From Bacillota bacterium (GTDB taxonomy: Bacteria > Bacillota > UBA4882 > UBA8346): 38,174 nt of DNA. Position 1 is the first letter of the stretch. Each line of letters begins with the position of its first letter. This document shows, one piece after another, positions 32,984 to 38,174 of this stretch. The stretch covers positions 1-38,174 of the forward strand of contig JAEYRX010000038.1 of assembly GCA_023435225.1 (NCBI GenBank). The letters are read 5' to 3'. The notes beneath the pieces were generated by a model. That model was not told the DNA's origin. It searched no databases and was given only the letters and a program-made list of their open reading frames with translations. The position numbers were made by a program, and so were the translations under genes.

Positions 32984-33952
32984 TTAATTATCAATATATC
33001 TACCGTAGTTTCTAAATCTTTGATAACGCTCTTCAAGCAATTCCTCCGGAGAAAGCTTTAACAAAGGTATTAAATACTTTCTTATGGCATCTTTTAATTT
33101 ATTCGCAGCTTCAGTTGGATTTTTGTGAGCTCCGCCCAATGGTTCAGGGATAATCTCATCGATAATCCCTATTTTTAATAAATTGGCGGCGTTTATTTGT
33201 AATGCCTCGGCCGCTTCAGAAGCTTTAGATGCATCTTTCCATAAAATAGAAGCACAACCTTCCGGAGAGATTACTGAATAATATGCATTTTCCATCATTA
33301 AAACTTTATTGCCGACACCCATCGCCAAAGCTCCACCACTACCTCCTTCTCCGGTAATAACTACCACAATCGGGACGCGTAAATTGGCCATTTCCCGAAT
33401 ATTTCTGGCCACTGCTTCCGCCTGACCTCTTTCCTCCGCCTCAATACCGCAATAGGCTCCGACAACATCAACCAGACAGATAATAGGTCGGTTGAATTTA
33501 TCAGCTTGTTGCATTAATCGTAAGGCTTTTCGATACCCTTCCGGATGAGGCAGACCGAAATTCCGGTATATATTATCTTTAGTATCCCGGCCTTTCTGTT
33601 GGCCGATAATAGTAACCGGGATCCCCTCAAATAAAGCAATACCTCCAACCATAGCCGGATCATCCCGAAATCCACGGTCACCATGAAGCTCGATGAAATT
33701 ATCGGTTACCATCCCAATATAATCCAAACAAGTCGGTCTTTTAGAATGTCGGACTATTTGCATCTTCTGTAGTGGGGATAAATTTTTATATATTTCGGAT
33801 CGTAAGGAATTAGCTTTAGCTTCCAAAGCTAAAATTTGTTCTTCCATATCGATCCCTTTTTCCCGTGAAAACTGCTTAATATCTTCAATCTGTTTTTCCA
33901 GTTCGATTACTGGTTTTTCAAATTCTAAAATTGGTCCTTGGTTGATAGCCAC
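32984..33952 (-). CDS. accA: acetyl-CoA carboxylase carboxyltransferase subunit alpha
   Basis: With AccD it forms the carboxyltransferase that moves carboxyl from biotin to acetyl-CoA, making malonyl-CoA for fatty acids. The crotonase-like domain shows YIGMVTDNFIELHGDRGF, TIIGQQKGRDTKDN, and the oxyanion-hole glycines VVITGEGGSGGALAMG. The frame opens at 33979, but GTG 33952 follows GGAGGT by seven bases and gives 322 residues. It follows accD by 58 bases. Confidence 0.95.
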   Translation of the reverse strand: MAINQGPILEFEKPVIELEKQIEDIKQFSREKGIDMEEQILALEAKANSLRSEIYKNLSPLQKMQIVRHSKRPTCLDYIGMVTDNFIELHGDRGFRDDPAMVGGIALFEGIPVTIIGQQKGRDTKDNIYRNFGLPHPEGYRKALRLMQQADKFNRPIICLVDVVGAYCGIEAEERGQAEAVARNIREMANLRVPIVVVITGEGGSGGALAMGVGNKVLMMENAYYSVISPEGCASILWKDASKASEAAEALQINAANLLKIGIIDEIIPEPLGGAHKNPTEAANKLKDAIRKYLIPLLKLSPEELLEERYQRFRNYGRYIDN

Positions 33953-34010
33953 TATTCGTACCTCCGTTATTCTGAACAAACATAAAGATACATTTGGTTA
34001 TTATATAATC

Positions 34011-34925
34011 TCAATCAGCTTGGGCTTTGGCCTTTGGAAGCTGGTTAATCGTCTTGGAATGAAAATCTAATATTTGAGTTAAAGTCGCTTTTAGATCTTT
34101 TCGAGAAACCATCATATCGATGAGTCCGTGCTCTAATAAAAATTGTGATGATTGAAACCCCGGGGGCAATGTTTGGCGAATAGTTTGTTGAATAACCCGA
34201 GGTCCGGTAAAACCGATTAAAGCATCCGGTTCAGCAATAATAATGTCACCCAAGGAGGCAAAGCTGGCAAAAACTCCTCCCATTGTAGGGTCAGTTAGAA
34301 TCGAAATATATAAACATCCTGCTTCCGAAAGCTTATTCAACGCTTGACTGGTTTTAGCCATTTGCATTAAAGAGAATATGCCTTCCTGCATTCGGGCTCC
34401 GCCGCCACCGGCTGAGACTGCAATAAACGGTAATTGTTCACTAATAGCATATTCGATTGCCCGGGTAATCTTTTCCCCTACAACGGATCCCATTGATCCG
34501 CCCATAAAACCAAAATCAATAATGGCTAAACTAATAGGAATATTATTGAGAAGTGCCCGTCCGGTAATTACCCCTTCGCTTAGATCGGTATTTTTTTGGG
34601 ATTTTTTTAGTTTAGATTCATATTCCGGAAAATTCAAAACATTAACCGTTTTCAAATTGGTATTAAGCTCTTGAAAACCACCTTTATCAACCAGCAATTC
34701 CAATCGTTCTTTAGCATTAATCCGAAAATGAAAATTACATTTAGGGCAGACCTTTTGATTTTTTTCCAAATCTTTATGATAGGTGATTTGCCCACAACGG
34801 TTACATTTTATCCATAGGCCATCCGGAATCTCTTTTTTCTCAACTGGTTCTACTCGTTTATCAAAAACCTTCTCATTATTAACCGTGATATATTTGGGTT
34901 TGGTTTTAAATAAATCCTTTATCAA
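34011..34925 (-). CDS. accD: acetyl-CoA carboxylase carboxyltransferase subunit beta
   Basis: The partner of AccA. An N-terminal zinc ribbon (CNRCGQ and CPKCNF) precedes the crotonase-like domain with AVSAGGGGARMQEG and DPTMGGVFASFASLGD. The frame opens at GTG 34934, but that codon touches the AAGGAG site. TTG 34925 is eight bases after it and gives the protein start MIKDLFKTKPKYI, like MLKD... in other Bacillota. It heads accD-accA-pfkA-pyk. Confidence 0.95.
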   Translation of the reverse strand: MIKDLFKTKPKYITVNNEKVFDKRVEPVEKKEIPDGLWIKCNRCGQITYHKDLEKNQKVCPKCNFHFRINAKERLELLVDKGGFQELNTNLKTVNVLNFPEYESKLKKSQKNTDLSEGVITGRALLNNIPISLAIIDFGFMGGSMGSVVGEKITRAIEYAISEQLPFIAVSAGGGGARMQEGIFSLMQMAKTSQALNKLSEAGCLYISILTDPTMGGVFASFASLGDIIIAEPDALIGFTGPRVIQQTIRQTLPPGFQSSQFLLEHGLIDMMVSRKDLKATLTQILDFHSKTINQLPKAKAQAD

Positions 34926-35106
34926 AAATTCCACTCCTTAAAAAAAACGTCTTTTTCGTTATTTCCATAAATAAATTTAATATTATAGCATAATACTGGA
35001 ATAAATTAGGGATAAAATCCCAATAATAATCTACAAAAAAAAATAGTTCGCTATTCAAATTGGAATTCCTGCATATTATTAACCCGGTATTGTGTATACA
35101 TTAATT

Positions 35107-35334
35107 TTAAAAGCTTTGTAATGCATTGTTTAGTACCTCATTAGCTTCCTCAATTTCCAAATCCGAAACCATCACTTCCATGTTTCTTTTTTCTTTGGCC
35201 GGTGAACTAGATTCCTTAAGCTTGACCAAAATACCTTCAATTTCTAATAATTCTTTTATTATAACGGCTACTCTGCGGTTAGGCGCCACGTATACTGAAA
35301 CCCACATGGAAGGATTCCCTCTTTCACGCAACAT
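35107..35334 (-). CDS. small DUF2007-like protein
   Basis: The 75-residue protein reads VSVYVAPNRRVAVIIKELLE, then EGILVKLKES, then MEVMVSDLEIEEANEVL. This is a small alpha/beta pattern like the DUF2007 (putative signal-transducing) family. The function of the family is not clear. The ATG at 35334 has no evident ribosome binding site. ATG 35307 (MWVSVYV) has AGAGGG nine bases upstream and is a good alternative, giving 66 residues. It lies upstream of accD on the same strand. Confidence 0.7.
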   Translation of the reverse strand: MLRERGNPSMWVSVYVAPNRRVAVIIKELLEIEGILVKLKESSSPAKEKRNMEVMVSDLEIEEANEVLNNALQSF

Positions 35335-35523
35335 TTAATACGAGCATTTTACGTTGTCTGAAAGTATATTTCTTCAAAACTTCGCATAGAAAGTATTATA
35401 TTTTATTGTTCATACAATCACGGTTACAACGGAAAACGCTTAATACCAAAGTGTTGTTCAAGACTACCTCTATCAGGATAAATGAGTGGAAAGTGCTTGT
35501 CAAGTACCAATTTAGATCTTGAT

Positions 35524-36876
35524 TTACATCTCTCGAACTAATTGTTTAAAGAGGGAGCCGCGTTCCTGATAGTTTTTAAACATATCATAACTGGCGCAGG
35601 CTGGGGAAAGTAAGACGGCATCACCTGGAATTGTACTACTAGCGGCAATTTCTACTGCGTCAGCAAATGTTTCCGCTAAAGTAATCGGAAAATCAGTTCG
35701 GATTTTTTTTACTGCGGCAATAATCTGAGGAGCGGTTATCCCCAAAACCACTAAATGTTTACACTTCTTGACTATTTCTACGGCCAAATTGTCAAAGGGA
35801 AGATGTTTATCATAGCCCCCTGCGATCAAAACAGCAGGCCCGGTCATAGCTCTCAAGCCGGCTATGGCCCGATCAGGCGTCGTAGAAATAGAATCATTAT
35901 AAAACTTAACGCCATCTAATTCTCGAACCAATTCCAACCGGTGTTCAACCCCGGTGAATTCCTCAACAATTTTCGTTAATTTGACAAGCGGTACTCCGGC
36001 TAAACGCCCTGCCAATCCGGCAGTGAGAATATTCTCAATATTATGGTCCCCTAATAATTTTAACCGGTCTTTAGTAGTAAGAACCTCGTTTTTGCCATTC
36101 AATCTAATAATTAATTTATCTCCATCAAGGAAAGCTCCTTCTTCAAGCTGATAATGCCGGCTGAAATAATAAAGCTTCCCCTTAACCATTTGACTTAAAT
36201 TATGAGTTATCTCGTTATCAAAGTTTAAAATAACCGGATTATCGGAGTTCTGATAGCGGATAATATTGCTTTTAGCCTCAATATACTCTTCCATTGAGGC
36301 ATGCATATCAAGATGGTTGGGTGTGATATTAGTAATGATCGCCAAATATGGGCTTTGTTTTAAACTTTGTAATTGAAAACTGCTCAATTCTAAAACAACC
36401 CGGGATTCGTAGTTCATTTCCGGTAGTTTATCAATTAATGAAAGGCCTATATTGCCACCGACAAAAGCTGAAGAGAATTCCGAAGTAATCATTAGGCCAA
36501 TCAAGGTTGTTGTGGTTGTTTTTCCACTACTACCGGTAATTCCGATGATTTTACCAGGACATTTTTCCAGAAACAACTCCATTTCACTACTGAAAATTGC
36601 TCCTTCATCCCGGGCTTTTTTAAGTTCCGGCAGATCTTTTTTCATACCGGGTGTTACAAATATAAATTCAAAATTGCTTAAATAATTTAAATAATCATCT
36701 CCGAAACGGTAATTTAGTTTCAAATCCGCTAATTGACTTATATATTCTTGTAGGTACTCAGCATTTTTTTTATCAAATACCGTTACTTGAGCCCCTTCTT
36801 CAGCTAAAAAACGAATCAAAGGAGTATTGCTTACCGCCAAACCAAGAACGGCAATTTTTCGGCCATTATAGTCCAT
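35524..36876 (-). CDS. murD: UDP-N-acetylmuramoylalanine-D-glutamate ligase
   Basis: The cytoplasmic ligase adds D-Glu to UDP-MurNAc-L-Ala in peptidoglycan synthesis. The N-terminal Rossmann-like domain (KIAVLGLAVSNTPLIRFL) binds the UDP sugar. GITGSSGKTTTT is the ATP loop, then ITNITPNHLDMH and the C-terminal domain with YNDSISTTPDRAIAGL. ATG 36876 with AGGTGG eight bases upstream is preferred over GTG 36888, giving 450 residues. Other mur/fts genes of the usual dcw cluster are not next to it. Confidence 0.95.
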   Translation of the reverse strand: MDYNGRKIAVLGLAVSNTPLIRFLAEEGAQVTVFDKKNAEYLQEYISQLADLKLNYRFGDDYLNYLSNFEFIFVTPGMKKDLPELKKARDEGAIFSSEMELFLEKCPGKIIGITGSSGKTTTTTLIGLMITSEFSSAFVGGNIGLSLIDKLPEMNYESRVVLELSSFQLQSLKQSPYLAIITNITPNHLDMHASMEEYIEAKSNIIRYQNSDNPVILNFDNEITHNLSQMVKGKLYYFSRHYQLEEGAFLDGDKLIIRLNGKNEVLTTKDRLKLLGDHNIENILTAGLAGRLAGVPLVKLTKIVEEFTGVEHRLELVRELDGVKFYNDSISTTPDRAIAGLRAMTGPAVLIAGGYDKHLPFDNLAVEIVKKCKHLVVLGITAPQIIAAVKKIRTDFPITLAETFADAVEIAASSTIPGDAVLLSPACASYDMFKNYQERGSLFKQLVREM

Positions 36877-37011
36877 CAGTCCAACCACCTATCCTTGCGA
36901 CTATATGTTTAATAATTTTTACTTTAACAATCGGAAATATCCTCTTTCAACTTAATTTATGCAAAATATATTATGATGATATCATAGCATTATGTAAAAA
37001 AACCGAAATAA

Positions 37012-37058
37012 AAAGGCACAGAGAATGAGAAAAGAATTCTCCGAGTCTCTGTGCCTTT
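37012..37058. terminator. CACAGAGG-type palindrome, likely terminator of fba
   Basis: AAAGGCACAGAGA (37012-37024) and TCTCTGTGCCTTT (37046-37058) are perfect 13-bp complements with a 21-base loop. It starts 29 bases after the fba stop on the minus strand. Beyond it an AT-rich tract follows. It belongs to the dispersed CACAGAGG family. Confidence 0.7.
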
Positions 37059-37087
37059 GTGGTTGAATCTCTTAAAAAGTAATCAAA

Positions 37088-38017
37088 TCAGATCTTGTTG
37101 TTGCAACCTAATACGTGGACCAGTTTATGTTTAACCAGTTCTTTAATAGCTGTCCGGGCCGGTGAAAGGTATTGTCTAGGATCGAAATCACCGGGTTTCT
37201 CGGCAAAGTGTTTCCTGATTGAAGCTGTCATAGCTAATCGCAGGTCGGAATCGATATTAATTTTACATACCGCCATTGATGCTGCTTTGCGGAGCATATC
37301 CTCTGGAACACCTTTAGCTCCCGGCATTTGTCCACCATATTTATTGATCATCTCAACAAATTCGGGAATAACCGATGAAGCGCCGTGTAAAACAATAGGG
37401 AAACCAGGTAAGCGTTTTTGAATCTCCTCAAGAATATCAAATCTTAATTTTGCTTCACCTTTAAACTTATATGCGCCATGACTTGTCCCGATAGCGATAG
37501 CTAAAGAGTCAACTCCGGTACGTTTTACAAACTCTTCTACTTCATTGGGATCGGTATAAGCGGCATCTTTTTCGGAAACATTGACGTCATCCTCTACTCC
37601 GGCCAGCTTGCCTAATTCCCCTTCAACAACAACGCCTCTGGCATGAGCATAATCAACCACTTGTTTGGTTAATTTAATATTTTCCTCAAAAGGATGTTTT
37701 GAACCGTCAATCATTACGGAAGTAAACCCACCGTCAATACATGATTTGCAAACTTCAAAATCCTCGCCGTGATCAAGGTGTACACAAATCGGTAATCCGG
37801 TATCCTCGATAGCAGCTTCAATTAACTTCATCAAATAAACATGTTTGGCGTATTTACGGGCGCCGGCGGATACTTGGAGAATCAAAGGCGCTCCTTCTTC
37901 TTTAGCTGCTTCGGTAATCCCCTGAACGATCTCCATATTGTTGACGTTAAAAGCACCGATAGCATAACCGCCTTTATAAGCCTTCTCGAACATTTCCTTA
38001 GAGGTTACTAATGACAT
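37088..38017 (-). CDS. fba: class II fructose-bisphosphate aldolase
   Basis: The zinc enzyme splits fructose 1,6-bisphosphate into two triose phosphates. Visible are AYKGGYAIGAFNVNNME, the zinc and catalytic region CVHLDHGEDFEVC, GELGKLAGVEDDV, IGTSHGAYKF and VLHGASSV. The frame opens at 38092, but ATG 38017 follows AGGAG by eight bases and lies downstream of the promoter, giving 309 residues, the usual length of the family. Confidence 0.96.
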   Translation of the reverse strand: MSLVTSKEMFEKAYKGGYAIGAFNVNNMEIVQGITEAAKEEGAPLILQVSAGARKYAKHVYLMKLIEAAIEDTGLPICVHLDHGEDFEVCKSCIDGGFTSVMIDGSKHPFEENIKLTKQVVDYAHARGVVVEGELGKLAGVEDDVNVSEKDAAYTDPNEVEEFVKRTGVDSLAIAIGTSHGAYKFKGEAKLRFDILEEIQKRLPGFPIVLHGASSVIPEFVEMINKYGGQMPGAKGVPEDMLRKAASMAVCKINIDSDLRLAMTASIRKHFAEKPGDFDPRQYLSPARTAIKELVKHKLVHVLGCNNKI

Positions 38018-38042
38018 TAATTCCACTCCTTTAAGATACTTT

Positions 38043-38070
38043 AGTATATAACTCAACTTTCGCACTACAA
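38043..38070 (-). promoter_or_regulatory. promoter of fba
   Basis: TTGTAG (38065-38070) and TATACT (38043-38048) are 16 bases apart on the minus strand, with a start near 38036, about 19 bases before the ATG. The position supports the downstream start codon. Confidence 0.55.
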
Positions 38071-38105
38071 AAACGTCTTGCAGTAAAGTCATATCAATTA
38101 AAATT

Positions 38106-38149
38106 AACTTTTGAAAACATCGAAAGCTTTAACGATTTTTTCAAAAGTT
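38106..38149. repeat. 12-bp perfect inverted repeat upstream of fba
   Basis: AACTTTTGAAAA (38106-38117) pairs with TTTTCAAAAGTT (38138-38149). The loop holds a further CGAAAGCTTTAACG near-palindrome. It may terminate the gene beyond the window edge or be an operator for fba. Confidence 0.55.
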
Positions 38150-38174
38150 GATACCTTAAATTATTGATTTTACT

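Overview
The window is a chromosomal segment of a low-GC, probably anaerobic member of the Bacillota. I infer this from Bacillus/Clostridia-type gene clusters (yqeG-yqeH-aroE, ruvX-DUF1292-mltG, iscR-nifS-nifU-mnmA, accD-accA-pfkA-pyk), strong AGGAGG-type ribosome binding sites with frequent TTG/GTG starts, and a ferredoxin-fused aldo/keto reductase. The architecture would suit a deep-branching anaerobic clostridial or Limnochordia-like lineage, but the sequence alone does not settle genus. Nearly every gene is on the minus strand, so transcription runs from high to low coordinates. The only plus-strand genes are two small duplicated coiled-coil cassettes.

Housekeeping part, high to low coordinates: fba (37.1-38.0 kb), murD (35.5-36.9), a DUF2007-like small protein, accD-accA-pfkA-pyk (30.5-34.9; malonyl-CoA synthesis next to lower glycolysis), a thioredoxin, two unrecognised membrane-associated proteins, iscR-nifS-nifU-mnmA (24.6-28.0; Fe-S assembly and tRNA thiolation with a sulfur supply), a YtxH-like protein, an AI-2E family transporter, a translationally coupled block of three envelope/redox genes (phosphatase-like membrane protein, baseplate-J-like membrane protein, aldo/keto reductase; 18.2-22.9), ruvX-DUF1292-mltG, a PhnP-like metallo-hydrolase, hslO, yqeG and yqeH.

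Accessory part: the usually contiguous yqeG-yqeH-aroE cluster is split by about 10.7 kb (1029-11758). This island holds a secreted 1896-residue SpvB/FG-GAP/RHS protein with its own good promoter and a long leader. The protein ends in a variable tip with a His...Cys arrangement like permuted NlpC/P60 (papain-like) enzymes and a WDY minisatellite tail. Downstream on the same strand are a lipoprotein and a small membrane protein, which are immunity candidates. Further on lie an orphan, decayed RHS tip with a different C-terminus, a CPBP-protease remnant, two copies (plus a third scrap) of a mobile-looking coiled-coil cassette, and a PIN-domain/small-ORF toxin-antitoxin-like pair. I read it as a polymorphic-toxin locus with a displaced tip. 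The toxin and immunity roles are inference.

Intergenic DNA is rich in palindromic elements: nested hairpins at 14.5, 15.8 and 29.8 kb (the last is MITE-like with 22-bp perfect arms), and two dispersed families built on CACAGAGG and GGAGTCAGGAG words that sit at gene ends and in two cases supply the stop codon. No tRNA, rRNA, CRISPR array or intact transposase was seen.
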